Source: an uncultured Clostridium sp. (lineage in GTDB: Bacteria; Cyanobacteriota; Vampirovibrionia; Gastranaerophilales; Gastranaerophilaceae). Taken from it: a stretch of 31,063 nucleotides of DNA. The stretch lies in assembly GCA_905212085.1 (NCBI GenBank), contig CAJMDF010000023.1:1-31063 (forward strand), in the 5' to 3' direction. This document shows, in pieces, positions 1 to 8,296 of the stretch. Positions within the stretch are counted from its first letter, which is position 1. Every line of letters starts with the position of its first letter. Made by a program: the position numbers and the translations under genes. The notes under the pieces are model-generated. The model worked only from the letters and a program-made list of their open reading frames with translations, had not been told where the DNA came from and searched no databases.

Positions 1-75
1 ATATATTATTAATTATATAGTTAATAATGTCAATATATATTGTCCTTATTAATTAATAAATAGTATCATTTTTGA
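1..75. other. AT-rich upstream region of the first gene
   Basis: This stretch is almost entirely A and T. A TAGTAT at 61-66 lies nine bases before the ATG at 76, and TTGTCC lies at 40-45, so a weak promoter is possible. No Shine-Dalgarno sequence precedes the ATG. Nothing else is recognisable. Confidence 0.3.
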
Positions 76-312
76 ATGAATAGAGAAATTAAACTTGAAA
101 CAGATAAATTAGCACAACAACTTAAATACCTTGCAGCTATGGACGGCTTAACCATAAAAAAGGTAAAAGAACTTGTTAATGCAAAATACAACAAACATGA
201 CAGCAATAATAATCTAAGTAATAAACTCAGAAACAAAACTTTTCGAGTAACAGAATTAGCCGAAATCCTAGAGATTTTAAATTACGAAATTATTTTACGG
301 AAGAAATCTTAG
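76..312 (+). CDS. Small HTH-like (Xre/DUF6471-type) DNA-binding protein, hypothetical
   Basis: This is a 78-residue basic protein with no signal peptide or membrane segment. The C-terminal half (about 46-72), with SNKLRNKTF followed by VTELAEILEILNYEI, resembles the second half of small Cro/CI-like helix-turn-helix proteins, in which an N-K-L motif precedes a helix and a Leu-rich end. The first 40 residues would form the first two helices. The family assignment is from memory of the pattern and is tentative. No Shine-Dalgarno sequence precedes the ATG. The 3' end overlaps the convergent dehydrogenase gene by 23 bases. It could be an autoregulator, but no partner gene sits beside it to suggest a toxin-antitoxin pair. 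Confidence 0.5.
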   Translation: MNREIKLETDKLAQQLKYLAAMDGLTIKKVKELVNAKYNKHDSNNNLSNKLRNKTFRVTELAEILEILNYEIILRKKS

Positions 313-1102
313 CTTTTATACCTTGTTTTATTAATATATTGATTATATCTTGAGGAAGTTTAGATACAATTTCTGCGACTTTGGCATCAAACCCTACTGT
401 ATAAGATGGTTTTGGATTTTTAATTTTATCAACTTTTAATATTAAATTAACAACTTTGTCAACACTTAAACCTTCTTTACCATTTTTATAAGCATTTGCC
501 ACCATATATTTCATTTCTTTATCATAGCCTGTACAATTATTTATAGCCTCTTTATTTAGTTCAACAGATTTATCCCACAATGGCGTAGCTATTACACCAG
601 GCTTTATAGAAATAACTTTTAATCCGCTTTCTACTGCCATTGCGTTAAATAAAATATCAAGAGCTCTTTTGGAAGCACAATATGGTGCTACAAAAGGAAA
701 TATTCCAAAACTCGACATAGAGCTTATGTTAATAACTTTTCCATCCTGCAATAATGGAATAAGTTTCTGCGTAAAATCCAAATGGGAAAAAGTATTAACT
801 TCAAACTGTTTTCTTATGCTATCAACAGGAATTTTTTCCATAACTCCAGCAACTACACAACCTGCAACATTTATTAACGTATCAACACGTTCCGTTTTAG
901 ATTTTATAAAAGCTGCAGCTTTAGAAATTGAATCTTTCCTTTCCATATCAATATAAAAAGGAACAGCCCCAACATTCTCTAATTCTTTAACATATTTTTC
1001 ATTACGATAACCTGCAAAAACAATATTATCCTTTACTAAAGACTTTAATAAAGATTTACCAATACCAGAGGTCGATCCTGTAATTACATATGTTTTTTTC
1101 AT
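290..1102 (-). CDS. SDR family NAD(P)-dependent oxidoreductase
   Basis: This is a 270-residue classical short-chain dehydrogenase. It has the cofactor motif TGSTSGIG at residues 8-15, a variant NVAG (usually NNAG) at 78-81, the catalytic Ser in the ISSMSS stretch near 127-131, and the YxxxK pair as Tyr141 and Lys145. The C-terminal region is longer than in FabG-type members and resembles retinol-dehydrogenase-like SDRs. The substrate cannot be told. It is the last gene of the pilus operon, 11 bases after pilC, with GAGG as ribosome binding site. That position looks like cotranscription and not a pilus role. The 3' end overlaps the small HTH-like gene by 23 bases. Confidence 0.85.
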   Translation of the reverse strand: MKKTYVITGSTSGIGKSLLKSLVKDNIVFAGYRNEKYVKELENVGAVPFYIDMERKDSISKAAAFIKSKTERVDTLINVAGCVVAGVMEKIPVDSIRKQFEVNTFSHLDFTQKLIPLLQDGKVINISSMSSFGIFPFVAPYCASKRALDILFNAMAVESGLKVISIKPGVIATPLWDKSVELNKEAINNCTGYDKEMKYMVANAYKNGKEGLSVDKVVNLILKVDKIKNPKPSYTVGFDAKVAEIVSKLPQDIINILIKQGIKAKISSVK

Positions 1103-1113
1103 AAATCCTCTTA

Positions 1114-2337
1114 TTAATCTGACATATAAGAACTGAACAATGGTAAGTAAAGAGCTAATGCCAATACTAATACGATACTTCCTATTACAATAAGCATTAT
1201 CGGCTCAATCATTTTAGTCATAGTATCAATAATTGTATCAAGTTTTTTATCAATAAATGCTGTTGCTTGCAATAACATATCACCCAAACGACCTGATTGC
1301 TCACCTGTAGCAATCATAAATAAAATCATTTTAGGCATAACACGTGTAGATCTTAAAGCTATTGATAAATGCTGACCTTGTTGAACTTTTAATGTTGCAG
1401 ATTCAATCTTTGTCTTTAAAGTATAATTTGTCAATGTAACATTTGCAAGATACAAACATTCTATAATAGGAACACCAGCATCATATGCAACTTGCATAAC
1501 CGCTACAAAGTTTGCGAAATTTGAATATTGAATCAAATCTGTTAATAATGGCACTTTTAATACCCATTCATCAATTTTTCTTTTACTTGGCTGCCATTTC
1601 ATAATAAATGTAAAGAATCCAGCAATTGATCCTAAAATTATCGGTACAAAAAACCAATAAGTTTTTAAGAAAATACCAGTACTCATTAATGTTGCTGTAA
1701 TCCAAGGTAATTCTTTTCCCATACCATCAAACATTTCTTTAAATACCGGGAATACAAACATTAACATAACAAGTACAATTATTACAGCCAATACGATAAC
1801 GAACATCGGGTACATTAATGTACCAATAACTTTACCTCTAATATTAGCTTCTTTTGTTAATAATTCCAACAAACGCTGTAAAGTCTTTTCCAATTCACCG
1901 GAATCTTCACCGGCTTTTACAAGACCTATATAGATCTGTCCAAACTGATCAGGATATTTTGCAATAGTATCTGCAAAAGTTGCACCACCCATAATCTGAC
2001 GTCTTAACTCTTTTGCAACAAGTCTTACTTTTAACTTTGCAGCATCATTTTCAATAAACATCAATGATTCAATAATCGGAATCCCTGATTGTGCTAAAAT
2101 TTGCAGAGTTGAAGTAAAATCCATTCTGTCTTGAAGCCCGAGTTTTTTTACCTTCCCAGGTTTTAAATCCTTTTTTTCATCTTTTTCATCCCCTTTACCT
2201 TGTTCTTCATAAACTTTTGTGGGGATAAAACCTAATTTTCTAATACTTTCACGAGCTTCTCTTAAATCAGCAGCATCAACTTTTCCTTTTACAATATCTT
2301 TATTATTTTTTAATGCTATATAATTATATATCGCCAT
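1114..2337 (-). CDS. pilC: Type IV pilus / type II secretion inner-membrane platform protein PilC (GspF family)
   Basis: The protein has 407 residues, the usual length for PilC/GspF. The N-terminus (MAIYNYIALKNN, then a lysine-rich linker at about 45-65) is followed by the first T2SF domain at about 70-195. It ends in a hydrophobic segment with GTLMYPMFVIVLAVIIV. A second membrane segment lies near 225-245, and the second T2SF domain at about 275-400 contains MIATGEQSGRLGDML and a final membrane helix. In this family the protein anchors the assembly ATPase and passes pilins into the growing fibre. It starts eight bases after the pilB stop with an AGGAGA ribosome binding site, so the two are cotranscribed. 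Confidence 0.93.
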   Translation of the reverse strand: MAIYNYIALKNNKDIVKGKVDAADLREARESIRKLGFIPTKVYEEQGKGDEKDEKKDLKPGKVKKLGLQDRMDFTSTLQILAQSGIPIIESLMFIENDAAKLKVRLVAKELRRQIMGGATFADTIAKYPDQFGQIYIGLVKAGEDSGELEKTLQRLLELLTKEANIRGKVIGTLMYPMFVIVLAVIIVLVMLMFVFPVFKEMFDGMGKELPWITATLMSTGIFLKTYWFFVPIILGSIAGFFTFIMKWQPSKRKIDEWVLKVPLLTDLIQYSNFANFVAVMQVAYDAGVPIIECLYLANVTLTNYTLKTKIESATLKVQQGQHLSIALRSTRVMPKMILFMIATGEQSGRLGDMLLQATAFIDKKLDTIIDTMTKMIEPIMLIVIGSIVLVLALALYLPLFSSYMSD

Positions 2338-2345
2338 ACTTTCTC

Positions 2346-4355
2346 CTATTCATTAACTACACCCAGAACTCTTACGAATTCATCGATAGTCGTTAAACCT
2401 TTTAATATGTGAGACATACAAGATTGATGAAGTGTCCTCATTCCATTTTTTACAGCAGCTTCTTCGATTTCCAAATCATGAGCCCCCATAGCAACCAATC
2501 GTTTTATCTCCTTATTGATTGTCATAATTTCATAAACACCTAATCGGCCTTTATATCCTGTAAAGTCACACTTATTACATCCTTTAGCTCTGTATATAGG
2601 CTTTTTCATAAATTCTTGAATTTCTTCTTCATTAGCAATGATTTGTCTTGCTTCATCATGAGTTGCAAAATATTCTTCTTTGCAATCATCGCATAATCTT
2701 CTAACAAGACGTTGTGCAATAACACCAGATAAAGTAGAAGAAACCAAATAATCTTTTGCACCCATTTCTATTAAACGAGTAACAGTAGCTGCTGCAGAGT
2801 TTGTGTGCACTGTACTTAATACTAAGTGACCGGTTAATGCAGCTGATATTGCAATTTCTAATGTTTCATAGTCACGGATTTCACCTACTAGTATAATATC
2901 AGGGTCCTGTCTTAATATCGCACGCATACAAGATGCAAATGTAATACCGGCTTTAGCATTAATTTGAGACTGGTTAATACCTTCCAACTTAATTTCTATA
3001 GGGTCTTCAATTGTTGTAATATTTACATCTTCATCATTTAAACTTTTTAATACTGAATACAATGTTGTTGTTTTACCTGAACCGGTAGGACCTGAAGTTA
3101 AAATAATACCATTTGGACAACTTACCATATTCTTTATTTTTGCGATATCTTCAGGAGTTCCGCCAACAAGGTTAATATTTTTATCTGCAGCATTCAAACT
3201 AACTGCAGGAGCCAATACACGGATACAAACCTTTTCTTTTCCTGATACAGGTAATGTGTTAATACGAAAATCATAAAAACCGTTTTTATATTTTATTGAA
3301 AAAGTACCATCCTGAGGTCTTCTGTGTTCAGCAATATTCATTCTTGATAATACTTTGAAACGAGCAATTACTGAGGTCTCAACTTTAGGTGGAATATCCA
3401 ATACTTTTTGTAACATACCATCTTTTCTGTATCTTACAATATATCCAGATAATCTTGGCTCTATGTGAATATCAGATACCTTATTATCAATTGCGTTAGT
3501 AATAATCTGATTTACAAATTTTGCAACAGATCCGGTTGAATCTTTTAATTGCTTATCAACCATATCTGCAAGAGACTCTTCAGCCTCAAATTCATCGGCT
3601 TCACTTTCAATTTCTTTAATTACTTTTTCTGTTTCTTTTTTCTGCTCACTGAAAAATGTATTTAAAGAATTCTCAAACTCATAATGAGTCATTAACAATT
3701 GCTTTGGATTTTGCCCTGTTAAATAAATAATATCTTTCAAGACATCAGGTTTTACAGGAGTAACAACACCCAAAATCAATGTTTTGCCATCTGAAGAAAT
3801 TGGAATAATCTTATTAGCTTTGATAAAATCTTCAGGTAATATTTTAATAAATTTTTCTTGAGATGCTAGCTGCTCAGATGTTACAAGATCATATCCGGTT
3901 TGTAAATGAAGGATTTCTTTTAATTGATCTAATGTAATAAATCCAAGTTTAAATAATGTAGATCCGATAGGAATTTTCTGACGTTTACTTTCAGCTAATG
4001 CTTGCAATAGCTGAACATCATTTATATATCCTTTTTGAACAAGCAATTCACCTAATCTTACCTGCTTTGAAGTTCCATCGTCTTTTGAATCTTTTTGCAT
4101 ATCCTGTTTAAGACTTGCAATCAAATCAGATAAATCTTGATCTGGGACTTGGATAAACTTTACTTGTTGAGGGAAAAATTCTTTTAATTTTAAATTTATT
4201 ACCTCTTTATCTGAAGAAGAATTAATAGCTACAAACAGGAAATTATCTTTAACACTAATTGGAACAAATTTATATTGTTCCAATAGTGTACTACTTACCT
4301 TATGCAGTATCTGCAAATTGACACTGTTTTTTAATCTGTTTAATAGCTCATTCAT
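2346..4355 (-). CDS. pilB: Type IV pilus assembly / type II secretion ATPase PilB (GspE family)
   Basis: This is a 669-residue secretion ATPase. An N-terminal MshEN-like region (about 99-152) has RLGELLVQKG and a second, weaker copy GSTLFKLG; this fold binds cyclic di-GMP in some relatives. The ATPase half has Walker A GPTGSGKTT at about 422-430, an Asp-box region around DIHIEP (295-300), a Walker B segment DPDIILVGEIRD at about 484-495, and a His-box THTN-like stretch. A zinc site is formed by CDDC (555-558) and CNKC (593-596). The protein powers pilus extension at the inner membrane. It lies 17 bases after the secretin stop. No clear ribosome binding site precedes the ATG. Confidence 0.95.
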   Translation of the reverse strand: MNELLNRLKNSVNLQILHKVSSTLLEQYKFVPISVKDNFLFVAINSSSDKEVINLKLKEFFPQQVKFIQVPDQDLSDLIASLKQDMQKDSKDDGTSKQVRLGELLVQKGYINDVQLLQALAESKRQKIPIGSTLFKLGFITLDQLKEILHLQTGYDLVTSEQLASQEKFIKILPEDFIKANKIIPISSDGKTLILGVVTPVKPDVLKDIIYLTGQNPKQLLMTHYEFENSLNTFFSEQKKETEKVIKEIESEADEFEAEESLADMVDKQLKDSTGSVAKFVNQIITNAIDNKVSDIHIEPRLSGYIVRYRKDGMLQKVLDIPPKVETSVIARFKVLSRMNIAEHRRPQDGTFSIKYKNGFYDFRINTLPVSGKEKVCIRVLAPAVSLNAADKNINLVGGTPEDIAKIKNMVSCPNGIILTSGPTGSGKTTTLYSVLKSLNDEDVNITTIEDPIEIKLEGINQSQINAKAGITFASCMRAILRQDPDIILVGEIRDYETLEIAISAALTGHLVLSTVHTNSAAATVTRLIEMGAKDYLVSSTLSGVIAQRLVRRLCDDCKEEYFATHDEARQIIANEEEIQEFMKKPIYRAKGCNKCDFTGYKGRLGVYEIMTINKEIKRLVAMGAHDLEIEEAAVKNGMRTLHQSCMSHILKGLTTIDEFVRVLGVVNE

Positions 4356-4372
4356 CTTATATATATTTTATT

Positions 4373-6292
4373 CTACAATGTTTCGATATTTCCAGTAGCA
4401 TCTTCTGTATCAGTAATAATTTTAGGAGTAATCATTATTACCATTTCATTTTTCTTTTTCTCAGAACTTGTAGATCTGAATAATGTACCAATTAATGGGA
4501 TATCACCTAATACTGGCACCTTACCAATAGATTTTTGTTCTTCTTCACTTATTAAACCTGCAATAACCAAAGTTTCGCCATCTTTAATTCTAACATTTTT
4601 CAAATCTAGATTTCTGCGAGATAACAATGTTGCTGCAATATATTGTCCACCAGTATCTTGAGCTTGAACTTGACTTAATATTGTCGCATATTCAGGTTTA
4701 ATATTTAATGTAACATAACCATCCGGACTTATAAATGGAGTAATACCAACCTTTATACCTGCATCACTACCAATATTATATGTTCTGGTAGCCAATGTAC
4801 CACCGGTATAAGCTGTTTGTTCTGTTTCTGTAGATTCAATATAGTCTTGTGTAATATCAATAGTTGCTTCTTCACCATTTGTAATTAAAATTTTTGGATT
4901 TGAAACTACACGACCTTTTTGATTTTTTACAAGGTAATTAATAGCATATGAAATATTTACAGGTCCTTTAAATGGAGTTAATGTATTAACTAGTTCAGGT
5001 TCGTCTCCGCTTGTATCCCAAACTTCATATCCGCTACCTTTGAAAAATACTGGATGTAATGGATCTGTTTTTGTTGTTTCTCCGTCAAATGATGCAGAAA
5101 AAGCATTACTTAAGAATGTCCAATTGTTTTGTAATGATTTGCTGCCATCTTCATTTAACTCTATAATTGCAACTTCAAGGTAAGCTTGAGGTTGTTTTTT
5201 ATCTGTTTCAGCAATAAAGTCTCTTATCATCTCAATCTGCTTTTCAGAACCGCCAATTATATTAATAGTTCCTAATTGAGAATAATAAGCAACTGATAAA
5301 TTCTGTAATCCGAAAGAACTAACAGTAGAGCCACTTAACTGGCCATCTATAGTACAAGCTACAGTTCCTGCATTAAGCGAAATTCCGCTACCACCTGAAG
5401 CTGCACCACCGTCTCCACCAGCTGCATCAGCTGCTGCGCCTGTAACAACTCCTGCTGCACCACCTGTAGGAGCTCCGTCACTTTTAGCTGGTACACTTGA
5501 ATCTGTTGAAACAGAAGCTGGAGCTGCTGGTGCAGTTCCTCCTGAAGAAGCTCCTGAAGCTGCAGGCAATAACATATTACAAATCATATTAGCCATTTCT
5601 GCAGGAGTAGTATGATTTACTTTAAAAGTTGTTGTTTGAGGTTTTTTATCAAACTTTTCAACAACTTTCTTTGCAATATCTACATCTGTTTTTGTTCCAA
5701 AAATAATTAATTCATTTGTAACAGGGTTAGTAGTTACAATATCTGTATCTGACAAACCAGGTTTGTGAATTCCGTATATATTTTTATTTAAAAATTCAGC
5801 TAATGCAGCTGCACTGATATATTTGACAGGGATTAATGTCATATCTTGTTTTGCAAAATTAACCCCGCTTGTACCAGCTTTCGCTACAATAATGGTATTG
5901 TTATCAACAACATAATTCAAATCATTGATTTCCATTACCATATTAAAAGCGTCATGCAAAGGAACATCAACCAAATCTAATGTAACTGTCCCTGAAACTG
6001 AATTGTGGAAAACTATATTCATTCCAGCTTTGTCTGCGAACATACGTAATACTTGTTTTACATCAGAATCACGTAAACTAATACTTATTAAAGGATTTTT
6101 CTTAATAAAACTAACATCACCCTTTAATTTAAGAGAATAATCATTGTCATCTCTTAATGCAGGCTTGCTAGTATTACCATATTGGACAATACCAACATTT
6201 TCCATTGCAGAAACAGTCAACAAGCTGTTTGAAAAAATCAATGCTGTTAACATTAGACTTGCAATAATTTTGTTTGAAATTTTATTCTTCAT
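4373..6292 (-). CDS. pilQ: Secretin (PilQ/GspD family) outer-membrane pore
   Basis: This is a 639-residue secretin. A signal peptide (Lys-rich start, hydrophobic core, likely cut after VSA at residue 29) is followed by an STN-like N0 domain at about 70-137 and an N1-like repeat at about 150-215. An Ala/Gly/Ser-rich spacer runs from about 244 to 303, and the secretin barrel domain covers about 368-628. The family signature VPVLGDIPLIGTLF is present near the end, followed by the usual MITPKI strand. The protein forms the outer-membrane gate for pili or secreted pseudopilus cargo. It has an AGGAG ribosome binding site. The Ala/Gly spacer is richer in GC than its surroundings and is not usual for PilQ. 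The name pilQ is chosen over gspD from the neighbours. Confidence 0.92.
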   Translation of the reverse strand: MKNKISNKIIASLMLTALIFSNSLLTVSAMENVGIVQYGNTSKPALRDDNDYSLKLKGDVSFIKKNPLISISLRDSDVKQVLRMFADKAGMNIVFHNSVSGTVTLDLVDVPLHDAFNMVMEINDLNYVVDNNTIIVAKAGTSGVNFAKQDMTLIPVKYISAAALAEFLNKNIYGIHKPGLSDTDIVTTNPVTNELIIFGTKTDVDIAKKVVEKFDKKPQTTTFKVNHTTPAEMANMICNMLLPAASGASSGGTAPAAPASVSTDSSVPAKSDGAPTGGAAGVVTGAAADAAGGDGGAASGGSGISLNAGTVACTIDGQLSGSTVSSFGLQNLSVAYYSQLGTINIIGGSEKQIEMIRDFIAETDKKQPQAYLEVAIIELNEDGSKSLQNNWTFLSNAFSASFDGETTKTDPLHPVFFKGSGYEVWDTSGDEPELVNTLTPFKGPVNISYAINYLVKNQKGRVVSNPKILITNGEEATIDITQDYIESTETEQTAYTGGTLATRTYNIGSDAGIKVGITPFISPDGYVTLNIKPEYATILSQVQAQDTGGQYIAATLLSRRNLDLKNVRIKDGETLVIAGLISEEEQKSIGKVPVLGDIPLIGTLFRSTSSEKKKNEMVIMITPKIITDTEDATGNIETL

Positions 6293-6325
6293 ATCTGCTC
6301 CTGATTACTTATTATAATTAATTGC

Positions 6326-7048
6326 TTATTTTAAAGAATTATGACGGCTGCCGAATTTATTTGATAAATTTGATACGGAATTAAAGTGAATTCCATTATC
6401 AGTAAACAAGCCACCTACACTTGCTTTATATACATTCGCGCCATATTGAACGGTAACTGTTTCTTTCCCAATGGACAAGATTTTATACCCATTAACAAGA
6501 TCTCCTGATCTTACCAAATAATCCATACCGTTAATATTTAAAATTGCAGAAGGATTATACTTGTCAAACATAATCCCTGATACTTTTGTAGTCATTACCT
6601 CTGTCGCAGTTTCATCTACAGAAATTGTTTCCGGAGGAGGCAACAAATCTGCTGCATATTTAGGTTTTTGTTTAGATCTTGCCTTTGCCTGAGCATATCT
6701 TTCATTTTCCGGCAAAAAAGGATCTGACCTACCTAAATCTTCAACAGACATTGCAACCATTGTATCATCTTTTTTTGTTTGATCAGCCACTGCTTCAACA
6801 TCATCTGGAGCGATAGCTGCATTTACACCATCATCACCAACTTTTACATTCTCTTTTGGTGTTTCAACTGCACTAGAGGTATCTTCCATAACGGATTCTT
6901 CTGTTCCATTTTGAGTACAACCCGTTGTATTTACCATGATTACAGCTAAAAATAAAACAATTAGTCCGGCACCGATTTTTTTATTTAAGCTCCAAAACCG
7001 ATCCTTGGTATCTTCTTCATAAAACCTATCAATAAAATTCTTACTCAC
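6326..7048 (-). CDS. PilP/GspC-like periplasmic pilus protein, possible lipoprotein
   Basis: This is a 240-residue protein with a GTG start preceded by AGGTGG. A hydrophobic segment at about 27-43 ends in NTTGC, close to a lipobox but with a polar residue where a hydrophobic one is usual. An acidic linker follows. Residues about 105-112 carry GRSDPFLP, like the R-D-P-F motif of PilP. The C-terminal third (VSGIMFDK, then ILNINGMDYLVRSGDLVNGYKILSI) matches the small beta domain of PilP and the GspC homology region, which contacts the secretin. It sits directly upstream of the secretin, as pilP does in other bacteria. The assignment is by motif and position. Confidence 0.7.
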   Translation of the reverse strand: MSKNFIDRFYEEDTKDRFWSLNKKIGAGLIVLFLAVIMVNTTGCTQNGTEESVMEDTSSAVETPKENVKVGDDGVNAAIAPDDVEAVADQTKKDDTMVAMSVEDLGRSDPFLPENERYAQAKARSKQKPKYAADLLPPPETISVDETATEVMTTKVSGIMFDKYNPSAILNINGMDYLVRSGDLVNGYKILSIGKETVTVQYGANVYKASVGGLFTDNGIHFNSVSNLSNKFGSRHNSLK

Positions 7049-7282
7049 TTGCCACCTATTTTTATTATATCCTATTTTATTATAGTGAAATAATTTGATT
7101 AGTATATCAATTATTTAATGTATTTAATTATGATTTTTTTAATTATCATAACTTTTATTACATTGTAACATATTTTTTATAACATGGCAAAAAAGTCAAA
7201 AGTATTAAGACTCATAAAGACAAACATTCACTAAAAAACGAGCAATATAAGGGGTTTAAAGTATATAAATTTTATTTAACAT
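7049..7282. other. Intergenic region between the kinase gene and the pilus operon
   Basis: These 234 bases are very AT-rich and contain no convincing gene on either strand. The pilus operon promoter probably lies at its left edge. I see no clear terminator for the kinase gene that reads into it. Confidence 0.4.
7064..7084 (-). promoter_or_regulatory. Probable promoter of the pilus operon (two TATAAT boxes)
   Basis: On the minus strand, TATAAT occurs at 7084-7079 and again at 7069-7064. The first would start transcription near 7072 and leave a short leader containing the AGGTGG site of the GTG start at 7048. No good -35 box is visible at 16-18 bases, so confidence is limited. Confidence 0.4.
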
Positions 7283-8152
7283 TTATTGGAAATTATTTGT
7301 AATTGTATGAATATATTCTAAAATTTGATCAAAATATCGCAAATCTGAATTTCCATCAATTACAAAATCTGCATATGTACGACCGGGAAGAACATATTTT
7401 TCACCTGCGTGTAAAAGGTATTCCCATTGTTTTATAGCATTTTCTTCATTTTGATTTCTTTCAGCCTTTGCTCGTTTTATAAAACGTTCTTTTCTTATTA
7501 TATTATCTGTTTCAATATATATTCTTATATCAAATACATCTTTTACATCACGATACATAGTTGCAATACCTTCTACAACCACAACCTTATCTGAACGAAC
7601 TTCTAAAGAATTCGGGATAGATACCCCTGTTCCGTTTGGCACATATCTTGGGGCCATTATTGTATCACCCTGTGCTAAAGCTTCTAAATCTCTTTTTAGA
7701 AGATCTAATTGAAAACTTTCAGGAGCATCAATATCATACCCATTGTCTGTCAAATTATCAAAACTACCATATTTTTTAATTAAATCAGATATATCATTAA
7801 AATAATTATCAGTACTCAAAACAGATACAGGCATAGATAACTGTTCAATAATATTCTTTATTTCTCTACACATAGTAGACTTGCCTGATGCAGATTCTCC
7901 TGTAATTCCGATTAAAAAACGCTTTGAAGGATTGTTTATCAATCTCTTTGTAAATCTTGCTATAAAAGTCGGACTAACTTCCTTAAAAATAGGAGTATCA
8001 CAACGTTTATCATACGCAAGAATTTGTTTAAATTTTGTTTGGAGGTAAAAAGCGAGTAATTCTCGACCAGTTCGTGAATTGAAATCAGGTTTCAATATTT
8101 TGTCACTGGAATTTAATTCTTTATCAATTAATAATTGCATTATATCATCCAT
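7283..8152 (-). CDS. Uridine kinase / phosphoribulokinase-family P-loop kinase
   Basis: The protein has 289 residues. About 78 N-terminal residues of unknown function precede a nucleoside-kinase domain that begins with FLIGITGESASGKST (P-loop at 85-93). Further family features are STDNYFND (the substrate-binding segment that follows the first core strand), a DAPESFQLDLL stretch matching the D-x-P-x-A/S-F-D motif of uridine kinases, VVVVEGIATM, and the lid region RKERFIKRAKAER. The likely reaction is phosphorylation of uridine/cytidine or a similar small molecule. The extension means the exact substrate is uncertain. The ATG lacks a Shine-Dalgarno sequence, and a CATAAT lies eight bases upstream on the minus strand (8166-8161). 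Confidence 0.75.
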   Translation of the reverse strand: MDDIMQLLIDKELNSSDKILKPDFNSRTGRELLAFYLQTKFKQILAYDKRCDTPIFKEVSPTFIARFTKRLINNPSKRFLIGITGESASGKSTMCREIKNIIEQLSMPVSVLSTDNYFNDISDLIKKYGSFDNLTDNGYDIDAPESFQLDLLKRDLEALAQGDTIMAPRYVPNGTGVSIPNSLEVRSDKVVVVEGIATMYRDVKDVFDIRIYIETDNIIRKERFIKRAKAERNQNEENAIKQWEYLLHAGEKYVLPGRTYADFVIDGNSDLRYFDQILEYIHTITNNFQ

Positions 8153-8245
8153 ATAAATTTATTATGAATGTAATAATACATGAGAAAAAAAATTTTTGCT
8201 AGTGTAATATGAATAAATTTTTACATAATATAAAAATCTTAATTA

Positions 8246-8273
8246 TTGTTATTTTTTTTTCTTGTAATATAAT
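8246..8273 (+). promoter_or_regulatory. Promoter of atpD-atpC
   Basis: TTGTTA at 8246-8251, a 16-base spacer and a perfect TATAAT at 8268-8273. The predicted start near 8280 gives a short leader containing the AGGAGAGAGG ribosome binding site just before the ATG at 8297. Confidence 0.65.
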
Positions 8274-8296
8274 TTGAATATAAAAGGAGAGAGGAA

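Noticed and set aside
669..956. Open frame on the plus strand inside the dehydrogenase gene
   Set aside because: It lies fully antisense to a clear SDR, has no ribosome binding site and encodes no recognisable protein. The same reasoning applies to the other frames opposite atpD, comM, rplC, rplD and rplN.
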